The notes under the pieces were generated by a model. That model did not search any database. It was not told the DNA's origin and saw only the letters and a program-made list of their open reading frames with translations. From Candidatus Latescibacterota bacterium (lineage in GTDB: Bacteria > JAAXHH01 > JABIQT01), in assembly GCA_018667995.1 (NCBI GenBank), contig JABIQT010001155.1, forward strand, positions 1-7,658: a stretch of DNA of 7,658 nucleotides. The letters run 5' to 3'. The translations under genes were made by a program, and so were the position numbers. The first letter of the stretch is position 1. The number at the start of each line of letters is the position of its first letter. Below, piece by piece: positions 1 through 5,670 of the stretch.

Positions 1-1
1 C

Positions 2-1171
2 CTCGTGCATGTCACGTCCGACAGTCAGGGACAATCGCCTCGCTTCGACCTGCTCCCTCTCGACACACGCGGGTTGCCTATGGTCACGCTCAAACGCTGG
101 TTTCGTCATTTTGTAGAGGTGCGCGACGACGAGGGGGCCAACAGGTGTCTATTGACCGCCATCAAGTCTGATGGATCTCCCGAGGAACTTGTAGATCTGC
201 TCATGGCGGCTGCGACCGATCACTTTTTTCTCGATGGCGGCCATGTAGCGGATTTCATCAACAAAGCTTCAGAGCTTCTGGATCTCATCGGCTGGGAGAA
301 TGCCGGCTCGGTACTCCCCAGCCTTACTGGTCAACTCTGTTCGGCCCGACGGAGCGAAGAACTCAATGCCTGGAGACATCCGATCGATCTGACGACCATC
401 CTGCGCCGAACCTTCAATGACCTGCCTAATTCTGTTTCCCTAGATGGGCTGCCCGAATGGGACGGCCCGGCTGACCTGGCTGGAATTGTACTCGGCGAGG
501 ATCCTGAGGTATCGGTTCAAGGTTTGATGGATGCGCTTGACCAGGGGCACAGTATGCGCCAGGTGAGCCAGGCTGTAGTATACGCATCGGCACTGCGCGT
601 TGCCCGCTTCCATACGCAGAACGAATTCGCCGACTGGATTGGTGTTCTGCACACCTTCACCTATTGCAACGCCGTACACCAAGCCATCAAGAGGACAGGA
701 TCTGTCGAATTGCTGCGCGGTGTTTTTCACGGGGCAATGCGAATCTATCTGGATCGCTTTCTCAACGTGCCTCCCGCACAGTTACCGGGGGAGCGTGGAC
801 AGGTGACTGGACCTGACGGAGAGGACGAGCTTCTAAAGAGTTATCTCGAAGTTTTGAATACTCAGCAGCAGGTGGAGCCGGCAGCCAGATTGGTATATAG
901 ATATCTTGTACTCGGCCACTCAACGGAGCGTCTCTTTCGGACACTCGCTGAATCCCTCCTCCGCGAGGATGCAGAATTTCATAGCTTTCAGATGCTTGAG
1001 GCAGGCATTCAGCAGTTCGAAGAATTGCGCGGTACTCAGGAAGGCAATCACGTGCTGATCGCGGTGGCGCGTTATCTGGCAGCCCACGCTCCGACCCAGC
1101 GATCAATGAATCAGACTGCACAAATTGCCCTCAGGCTAAACCGGGGCGACTCGGTATACGAGGAGACGTAA
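2..1171 (+). CDS. C-terminal part of a Rieske-associated helical protein (5' partial)
   Basis: The frame is open from the left edge to the TAA at 1169-1171. The first possible start inside the window is a GTG at 5, but no stop precedes it, so the N-terminus is probably outside. Residues are numbered from that GTG. The protein looks mostly alpha-helical with scattered His residues: a DGGHxxDFINKASELLD-like stretch (77-93), an RFHTQNEFADWIGVLHTFTY-type block followed by CNAVHQ (201-226), RFLNVPPAQLPGE (251-263) and an EDAEFHSFQMLEAG helix (321-334). From memory these blocks resemble the long helical region after the N-terminal Rieske [2Fe-2S] domain in proteins annotated only as Rieske (2Fe-2S) protein. 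The Rieske CxH...CxxH motifs are not in the window and would lie upstream. The repeated His residues could bind metal, but that is inference. No signal peptide or membrane span is seen. A distant relation to questin-oxidase-like helical proteins is possible. The coding call is firm; the family is moderate. Confidence 0.7.
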   Translation, partial: LVHVTSDSQGQSPRFDLLPLDTRGLPMVTLKRWFRHFVEVRDDEGANRCLLTAIKSDGSPEELVDLLMAAATDHFFLDGGHVADFINKASELLDLIGWENAGSVLPSLTGQLCSARRSEELNAWRHPIDLTTILRRTFNDLPNSVSLDGLPEWDGPADLAGIVLGEDPEVSVQGLMDALDQGHSMRQVSQAVVYASALRVARFHTQNEFADWIGVLHTFTYCNAVHQAIKRTGSVELLRGVFHGAMRIYLDRFLNVPPAQLPGERGQVTGPDGEDELLKSYLEVLNTQQQVEPAARLVYRYLVLGHSTERLFRTLAESLLREDAEFHSFQMLEAGIQQFEELRGTQEGNHVLIAVARYLAAHAPTQRSMNQTAQIALRLNRGDSVYEET

Positions 1172-1252
1172 TATATCGTCGGTATGGATTTCGAGTTTGC
1201 AGGAGAGAGATTACATAGCTTGCGCAGGCGCCATGATCTTCTGGGATATCGC

Positions 1253-1281
1253 TTGACAAGCCCACCCTTCGTGGCGAAAAT
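1253..1281 (+). promoter_or_regulatory. Candidate sigma70-type promoter for the membrane protein gene
   Basis: A perfect TTGACA lies at 1253-1258. Seventeen bases later GAAAAT (1276-1281) matches the -10 consensus at 4 of 6 positions, but it lacks the important first T. The implied transcript would start near 1288, leaving a leader of about 55 bases before the TTG at 1343. The 171-base gap 1172-1342 is otherwise featureless, and its only short ORF (1184-1300) has no ribosome binding site. The weak -10 keeps this tentative. Confidence 0.35.
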
Positions 1282-1330
1282 ACACAACTCTGCAATATAG
1301 AGACCGTTTGATGAACTGGTATTGTGCATG

Positions 1331-1345
1331 AGGGATATCTAATTG
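1331..1345 (+). promoter_or_regulatory. Ribosome binding site that selects a TTG start
   Basis: AGGG (1331-1334, preceded by a G) lies 8 bases before the TTG at 1343-1345. The in-frame ATG at 1352 would be 17 bases away, too far for this site. A TAA at 1340-1342 ends the frame immediately upstream, so TTG is the first available codon. Confidence 0.5.
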
Positions 1346-1861
1346 AAATTAATGGGTGTTATTGGTGCCATATGGGGTGTTCTGGGAATTCTTTCAATCC
1401 TGGTGTTCGCCGTGGCTCGCCTGATGCCCGTCGCGGTCGAGGCGATTTCAATGGATCTTCTGTGGTACCATTGGGTAGTCCTCATTGGAAACACCCTCTT
1501 CATGATGCACTCTGAGGGCTATCGCGGTTTCCAGACGGCCTTCTCGCCGAGGGTGGCGGCCCGGGCCAGATATCTTCTCCATCGGCCCACCTTCAAGTCA
1601 GTCCTGCTTGCTCCGTTTTTCTGCATCGGATACTTCGACTCAAGCCGTCGCCGGAAAATCGTCGTGTATACGCTGACGATTGGCATCCTCATCCTGATTG
1701 GGCTGGTGCGGGTCCTTGACCAGCCGTGGCGAGGCATCATCGATGCCGGGGTAGTTGTTGGATTGTCATGGGGCTTCGTGGCCACTTCAGCATTCGTGAT
1801 ATATGCCTTCTGCTCTCACCGCTTCGAGCACGACCCTGAAGTCATCACTTCATCAAAATAG
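1343..1861 (+). CDS. Small multi-pass inner-membrane protein of unknown function
   Basis: I do not recognise a named family. The 172-residue product has four or five hydrophobic segments: about 4-27, 40-56, a shorter one at 86-98, 106-123 and 131-156. The loops between them are basic (SPRVAARARYLLHRPTFK around 68-85, SSRRRK 100-105, QPWR 127-130), as is usual for cytoplasmic loops of inner-membrane proteins. A polar MHSEGYRGFQTAFSPR block (55-70) is the most distinctive part and the best candidate for a conserved signature. The last 15 residues are hydrophilic (SHRFEHDPEV). The TTG start is chosen because AGGG lies 8 bases upstream and an in-frame stop directly precedes it; starting at ATG 1352 would drop only three residues. 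It follows the partial gene by 171 bases on the same strand and runs convergently into the dioxygenase gene. A transport or stress role cannot be argued from sequence alone. Confidence 0.75.
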   Translation: MKLMGVIGAIWGVLGILSILVFAVARLMPVAVEAISMDLLWYHWVVLIGNTLFMMHSEGYRGFQTAFSPRVAARARYLLHRPTFKSVLLAPFFCIGYFDSSRRRKIVVYTLTIGILILIGLVRVLDQPWRGIIDAGVVVGLSWGFVATSAFVIYAFCSHRFEHDPEVITSSK

Positions 1862-1876
1862 ACTCATCGCGATAAA

Positions 1877-1889
1877 TTGTCCCAGACAA
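1877..1889. terminator. Small hairpin between convergent genes, weak terminator candidate
   Basis: TTGTC (1877-1881) and GACAA (1885-1889) form a 5-bp stem around a CCA loop. It occupies the middle of the 33-base gap between the two convergent stop codons, where a bidirectional terminator is expected. The stem is short and has no T-tract on either side, so it is not a convincing intrinsic terminator. Confidence 0.2.
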
Positions 1890-1894
1890 CATGA

Positions 1895-2635
1895 TTACGG
1901 AAATGCATGCATCAGGATTTGCGTACGTTCGTTAAGTACGCCGTAGAAGGCACGCGTTTCCGAGTCGGGGTGATCTCTCCACAATGTGGCAGGAATGGCG
2001 GAGTCATTTGCTAGAGGTGCTCGGTCCCTGTGGCCGTAGTAGATCTGGACAGTCTTCCGAGTGGCGTCCGTCGGCCTCGTTGTGGCTGTGTGCAGTACAG
2101 ATACGTTAAAGAGGGCACAAGTGCCGGCTGGGCCATGAAGGTCGTAGATTCCGCCTCTTTCTAATTGTCTATCTTCGTGGGCAAGGATCTCTTGGTCCGC
2201 GGATTCAGGCGAGATGGAAAAACAATGCGTAGCTTGGTCCACGTCCTCCAAATAGACAATCAACTGTAGGTAATCCATGCGCAGCGGATGCCCAGTCCAA
2301 TGCGCCCGGTCCCTGTGCCAGGCTTGGTGAAATTCGCCGCTGTATGGTCCCATCTGCCGAAGACCGATCTCCCCAAAACATATCGGGCCGCCCATTAAGT
2401 CTGTAAGAGTCGGATAGATGTCCGGATGGCGTATCAGTTCATCAAAGGCGATTGTCGTTATGAGTCCGTCGTAATTGACGTGTTGATGGTGACCATAGGG
2501 ATGCCAGAAGTAAGGGAACTTTCGTTTGTCGTCATCGAATAACCTTCGAAACCGGGACACATCTTCTGTGTCGAGAATTCGACCAAGATTGAGAAATCCA
2601 TTCTTAGCAAAGAATTTCTGTTCTGCCTCTGTCAT
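1895..2635 (-). CDS. PhyH-family Fe(II)/2-oxoglutarate-dependent dioxygenase
   Basis: The 246-residue cytosolic protein has the double-stranded beta-helix pattern of the phytanoyl-CoA dioxygenase family (PF05721). It opens with the usual helical TEAEQKFFAKNGFLNLGRIL start (2-21). The iron-binding triad is visible as H107-x-D109 in AWHRDRAHW and distal H182 in VLHTATTRP. R193 lies 11 residues after the distal His, where the 2-oxoglutarate carboxylate is bound. The family oxidatively modifies small organic substrates using O2 and 2-oxoglutarate and yields succinate and CO2. The substrate cannot be named: members act on lipids, halogenated or amino-acid substrates, ectoine and natural products. 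Length is near the lower end for the family but no key residue is missing. GAGGAG (2641-2646, read on the minus strand) sits 5 bases before the ATG and fixes the start. It lies 201 bases downstream of the amrBA fusion gene on the same strand, and no biosynthetic cluster surrounds it. The family call is strong; the function is open. Confidence 0.9.
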   Translation of the reverse strand: MTEAEQKFFAKNGFLNLGRILDTEDVSRFRRLFDDDKRKFPYFWHPYGHHQHVNYDGLITTIAFDELIRHPDIYPTLTDLMGGPICFGEIGLRQMGPYSGEFHQAWHRDRAHWTGHPLRMDYLQLIVYLEDVDQATHCFSISPESADQEILAHEDRQLERGGIYDLHGPAGTCALFNVSVLHTATTRPTDATRKTVQIYYGHRDRAPLANDSAIPATLWRDHPDSETRAFYGVLNERTQILMHAFP

Positions 2636-2640
2636 TGGTA

Positions 2641-2646
2641 CTCCTC
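2641..2646 (-). promoter_or_regulatory. Strong Shine-Dalgarno of the dioxygenase gene
   Basis: On the minus strand GAGGAG lies 5 bases upstream of the ATG at 2635. It is the strongest ribosome binding site seen in this window and supports the annotated start. Confidence 0.75.
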
Positions 2647-2679
2647 AGGATTATGTGCAGGCGAAAGGCGTCGCCCCGG

Positions 2680-2747
2680 CCGTAGCTTGCCGTAGAGTGT
2701 GGCCGAGGCATGCATAATTCGATGGCTTCTCATTCATCAAGCTACGG
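2680..2747. repeat. Ten-base inverted repeat upstream of the dioxygenase gene
   Basis: CCGTAGCTTG at 2680-2689 is the exact reverse complement of CAAGCTACGG at 2738-2747, with 48 bases between the arms. It lies 45 to 112 bases upstream of the dioxygenase start codon, in the only long spacer on that strand. It could be a pair of half-operators or a long-loop stem in the transcript leader. A random 10-base pair at this spacing is unlikely within 200 bases but not across the whole window. No convincing -10/-35 pair was found in 2636-2836, and the rest of that gap shows nothing else. Confidence 0.45.
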
Positions 2748-2836
2748 GATATGATGCAAATCTTTTACCTCCGTCCGACCCGGTGATGGACTATTCGCAC
2801 GTCCGACTACTTAGACATTTGTAGGTTAGGGCGCCA

Positions 2837-4291
2837 TCAGGCTTCCCCACTCACTTCCGACAGAACCTGTGCCTGGAAGTAAAGCACCTCTGCTTCGGGA
2901 CTCAACCACGCTTCAATCGGAAGTCCCGCCTTCGCGCAGGTTTGCTGCAGAAAGGTCGTTCGGTCCCAGCTTCTGTCCGAGGCTACCTGGGGCAGGAGAA
3001 GCCCGGTAGTGCTGCCCTGTCGAATGCAGAGGCCGTGCTGCCCGATCAACAGGTCATTCACGTTATCGAGGGGTTTCAGCTGTCCAAGGACAGAGATGCT
3101 GATCGTCAGGTTCTCCAGATCCTTGGGATCCAGTGGCGAAAATCGTGGATCGCGTGTTGCGGCTGCGCGAGCGACCTCATGGACGGTGAGAATGAGGGGG
3201 GCATCGGAGTCCGTACGGCCGATACATCCCCGTAGTTCACCTTCCAGACGAACCGTGACAAAAGCGTCGCCCGGTTCACGTAGTTTTCCTGGTGGCATGT
3301 CATTGACTTCGGGAGGGCTATTTAGGGTTGGATGCAAGACGATGTCCGAAATCGCCGTTCTGGCCGCATTCAATAGTTTGGTCTGTTCCCATTCACTGAG
3401 TGTCTCGCTTAATCCTCTATCTTTCGCCTGGTCTCTGTAGAGGACGGCAGCGCCATATCCGACCACGTACCCCTGGAATTGTGCCGTTACGTCACCGGAG
3501 GTCGTGTGGCCGAGTATCGCGGTGGCATCGGCACCCAATTCTCGCGCAGCACTGATTGCGGTCGCAATCGGGCCACCTCCGCAAGCCTGATACACGTTTG
3601 ATTTCAGGCCATCCAGCCAACGATCGGAGTCGCCCCTTTCCAGAGCTTCAAGTGTCTTAACATCGGTTGAGACGCATTGCTCGTGTGAGTATCCATGGTA
3701 CAAATCAGAACTCGCGACGATAAGAGTGGCGTCATCGCCAGCTACGTCGACCAAGCCCGATGCGAGTCTGCGACAAAGGGGAGCGTCGTAGTCTCCCATC
3801 ACCAGGGGCACCAGTTGCCATCCAGCCTGCAGTACTCGCTGCAAAAATGGGAGTTCAACTTCTATGGCGTGCTCGTCCCGGTGACCGAGAACGCTCCTGT
3901 GAATGATGTCGGGGAGGATTTCACAGAGTCTGGATACACGTTTCCGGTCGATATTGACAAGGCCGAGAGGCGTTTCATAGGCTTCGCCCGCATAGGCGGA
4001 CACTCCGGAGAAATGGTCGCGGTGACTCGGGCAAAGCACAAAGACCGTTTCGTAGGCTTTCTCTGCCACCTGCTTGAAAGCACGTGCAGCGACCTCACCA
4101 GAGAATCTGTATCCAGCGTGAGGAGCTACAAGCGCCTTGATATCCCCAGCGATCACTGGGCCACCCGCATCCATGACCAGTTTATCAACGTCATCCGACA
4201 GTTGCTGGCTGGAATCCGAATAAAACACGCCTGCTACCGCAGCTTTGCGGACGAGATTAGGATCTGGGTCTACTGTCTGGATGTCTTGCAT
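2837..4291 (-). CDS. AmmeMemoRadiSam proteins B and A fused in one chain (MEMO1-AMMECR1)
   Basis: Residues about 13-286 form a MEMO1-like domain (PF01875), a relative of extradiol-dioxygenase/LigB folds. The proposed metal or active-site residues of human MEMO1 (H49, H81, D189, H192, C244) appear as H58 (APHAG), H90 (CPSH), D196 and H199 (SSDLYHG) and C237 (ACGGGP); the first two keep the same 32-residue spacing. Residues about 298-480 form an AMMECR1 domain (PF01871) with its hallmark LRGCIG at 353-358 and ARAAATRDPRF at 374-384. In many prokaryotes these are proteins B and A of a system whose third member is a radical-SAM protein; the chemistry is still poorly defined. That member is not in the window. 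The start is supported by minus-strand GAGG (4297-4300), 5 bases before the ATG. The gene is divergent from anmK and probably has its own promoter. There is no signal peptide, so it should be cytosolic. The domain assignment is strong; biological function is unknown. Confidence 0.92.
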   Translation of the reverse strand: MQDIQTVDPDPNLVRKAAVAGVFYSDSSQQLSDDVDKLVMDAGGPVIAGDIKALVAPHAGYRFSGEVAARAFKQVAEKAYETVFVLCPSHRDHFSGVSAYAGEAYETPLGLVNIDRKRVSRLCEILPDIIHRSVLGHRDEHAIEVELPFLQRVLQAGWQLVPLVMGDYDAPLCRRLASGLVDVAGDDATLIVASSDLYHGYSHEQCVSTDVKTLEALERGDSDRWLDGLKSNVYQACGGGPIATAISAARELGADATAILGHTTSGDVTAQFQGYVVGYGAAVLYRDQAKDRGLSETLSEWEQTKLLNAARTAISDIVLHPTLNSPPEVNDMPPGKLREPGDAFVTVRLEGELRGCIGRTDSDAPLILTVHEVARAAATRDPRFSPLDPKDLENLTISISVLGQLKPLDNVNDLLIGQHGLCIRQGSTTGLLLPQVASDRSWDRTTFLQQTCAKAGLPIEAWLSPEAEVLYFQAQVLSEVSGEA

Positions 4292-4358
4292 GTTCGCCTC
4301 AGTCCACGTAGTTCAAATTCCAGTTGAAAGTGATGATGCCAAATGAAATCTGAGGAGA

Positions 4359-4388
4359 TATATAGGTCTGAATCTCACTGAGTGTCAA
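4359..4388 (-). promoter_or_regulatory. Candidate sigma70 promoter of the amrB-amrA fusion gene
   Basis: Read on the minus strand, a perfect TTGACA (plus positions 4383-4388) is followed after 18 bases by TATATA (4359-4364), giving a start near 4352 and a leader of about 60 bases. A small palindrome, CACT-G-AGTG (4376-4384), overlaps the edge of the -35 box. Confidence 0.5.
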
Positions 4389-4421
4389 CGGCTTTCGGGG
4401 TTCATATTTGGGAGACGGCGC

Positions 4422-4450
4422 TTGACATAATGGTTCGGCCGGTTTACTGT
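4422..4450 (+). promoter_or_regulatory. Candidate sigma70 promoter of the anmK-spoIID operon
   Basis: TTGACA (4422-4427) is exact. The -10 candidate TACTGT (4445-4450) matches 4 of 6 positions at the ideal 17-base spacing. Transcription would start near 4457, about 10 bases before the ribosome binding site at 4467-4471. It lies back to back with the minus-strand promoter; the two -35 boxes are 33 bases apart. Confidence 0.55.
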
Positions 4451-4466
4451 AGCGATAGAAATCACC

Positions 4467-4471
4467 AGAGG
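4467..4471 (+). promoter_or_regulatory. Ribosome binding site that decides the anmK start
   Basis: AGAGG at 4467-4471 lies only 2 bases from the ATG at 4474 but 8 bases from the in-frame ATG at 4480. The normal spacing favours 4480, which shortens the protein from 398 to 396 residues. Confidence 0.55.
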
Positions 4472-4479
4472 TTATGCAA

Positions 4480-5670
4480 ATGCAGGTAGTCGACGAAATC
4501 ACTGGAAAGCCAGAGTTAGTTGTCATCGGTCTCATGTCCGGGACTTCAGTGGATGGTATCGACGCCGCACTGGTACGAATCAATCAGGAATCCCCCGACA
4601 ATCCCAGTCTTTCGATACTGGCCTACGATACCGTTCTATTTCCGGATGGCATACAAAACAGCGTACTGGAGATGGCTGCGTCCGAGCGCTGCTCATTGGA
4701 TGATCTGTGCCGGCTGAATTTTGTCATAGGTGAGTTGTTTGCGAAAGCGGCATGCCAGATAACAGACAAATCAGGGTTGCGTCTTTCTGATGTAGATCTT
4801 ATTGGGAGTCATGGTCAGACCATCCGACATCTTCCGAACAGGGCTGAAATGTTTGGTGTAGAGACAGGCGCCACGCTGCAAATTGGCGAACCGTCTGTGA
4901 TCGCCCAGCGTACGGGGGTAGTGACGGTAGGAGACTTTCGCGCTGCAGACGTCGCCCGTGGCGGTGAAGGCGCGCCCCTGGTTCCCCTCGTCGACTTTCT
5001 TCTGTTTCGTTCGGCTGAGTTTTCGCGCGGTCTTCTGAATGTCGGTGGGATCGCGAATCTCACGGTTCTGCCGGCAGGCGCCGGACCATCGGATGTAGTA
5101 GCGTTTGACACAGGACCTGGAAATATGGTCATTGATGCCTTGACACGGGGGCTCACGGGACGGGAAATGGACCGAGGTGGAGAATTGGCACGATCGGGTT
5201 CCATAAACGGTTCTCTGCTTACGGAGTGGATGGATCTTCCTTACTATCGAAAAGCGCCACCAAAATCTACTGGCCGGGAGATGTTTGGCCGTGCGTTCGT
5301 GGAGCAGGCGATAGCCGATGGCAGGCGCTTTAAAATGTCCACTTCAGACCTCCTGGCTACCGCGACAGAACTCACGGTTCAGTCTATCTTTGAAAGTTAC
5401 CGGGGCTTCATTGCACCGCAAACCGTGCTGGACGAATTGGTGGTTAGCGGTGGTGGTGCGCGTAACGACTACATGGTTCAACAGTTGATCAGCCGATTCC
5501 ACCCCGTGCATGTGGTTACCTCAGATGAGCTCGGTATGCCGTCGGATGCTAAAGAGGCGGTTGCCTTCGCAGTACTGGCGAATCGCACGCTATTGGGCAG
5601 ATCGGGCAATCTACCCGGTGCCACAGGGGCGGACAGGTCCGCGGTGTTAGGAAAAATATGTCTCCCATGA
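4480..5670 (+). CDS. anmK: Anhydro-N-acetylmuramic acid kinase
   Basis: AnmK (PF03702) hydrolyses the anhydro ring of 1,6-anhydro-MurNAc and phosphorylates it with ATP to MurNAc-6-phosphate, a cytosolic step of peptidoglycan recycling. Numbered from the upstream ATG at 4474, the sugar-kinase (ASKHA-fold) motifs appear in order: GLMSGTSVDGIDAA (19-32), GSHGQTIRH (111-119), the family signature DFRxxDVxxGGxGAPLVP (154-171), where the family's catalytic Asp is expected, LLNVGGIANLT (187-197), the nucleotide-binding FDTGPGNMVID (211-221) and VVSGGGARND (323-332). The length of 396-398 is slightly above the usual 370 or so because of a short N-terminal lead and some loops. No key motif is missing. 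Spacing from the ribosome binding site favours the second ATG. It heads a likely operon: its stop codon lies inside the spoIID-like gene. MurQ, AmpG and NagZ, which complete the classical pathway, are not in the window. Confidence 0.96.
   Translation: MQVVDEITGKPELVVIGLMSGTSVDGIDAALVRINQESPDNPSLSILAYDTVLFPDGIQNSVLEMAASERCSLDDLCRLNFVIGELFAKAACQITDKSGLRLSDVDLIGSHGQTIRHLPNRAEMFGVETGATLQIGEPSVIAQRTGVVTVGDFRAADVARGGEGAPLVPLVDFLLFRSAEFSRGLLNVGGIANLTVLPAGAGPSDVVAFDTGPGNMVIDALTRGLTGREMDRGGELARSGSINGSLLTEWMDLPYYRKAPPKSTGREMFGRAFVEQAIADGRRFKMSTSDLLATATELTVQSIFESYRGFIAPQTVLDELVVSGGGARNDYMVQQLISRFHPVHVVTSDELGMPSDAKEAVAFAVLANRTLLGRSGNLPGATGADRSAVLGKICLP
5649..5670 (+). promoter_or_regulatory. Overlapping stop/start junction with ribosome binding site
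   Basis: AGGA (5649-5652) lies 5 bases before ATG 5658, while a second in-frame ATG at 5667 forms an ATGA overlap with the anmK stop (TGA 5668-5670). Either start places the downstream initiation inside the end of anmK, an arrangement typical of translational coupling. The spacing favours 5658. Confidence 0.6.

Noticed and set aside
440-1121. Minus-strand ORFs of 96 and 119 codons opposite the first gene.
   Set aside because: Their products lack family features, while the plus-strand frame has conserved-looking blocks throughout.
1184-1300. A 38-codon ORF in the gap after the first gene.
   Set aside because: It has no ribosome binding site, covers the better promoter candidate, and its product is basic and without recognisable features.
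3695-4327. A 210-codon plus-strand ORF opposite the AmrB domain.
   Set aside because: It lies antisense to a clearly conserved domain, has no recognisable protein features and spans the divergent gene's start region.
4312-4328. TTCAA/TTGAA inverted repeat in the leader of the amrB-amrA gene.
   Set aside because: Five-base A/T-rich arms are too short to separate from chance.
4815-5204. A 129-codon minus-strand ORF inside anmK.
   Set aside because: Composition rich in Arg, Pro and Ser is typical of an antisense shadow, and anmK motifs cover this stretch.
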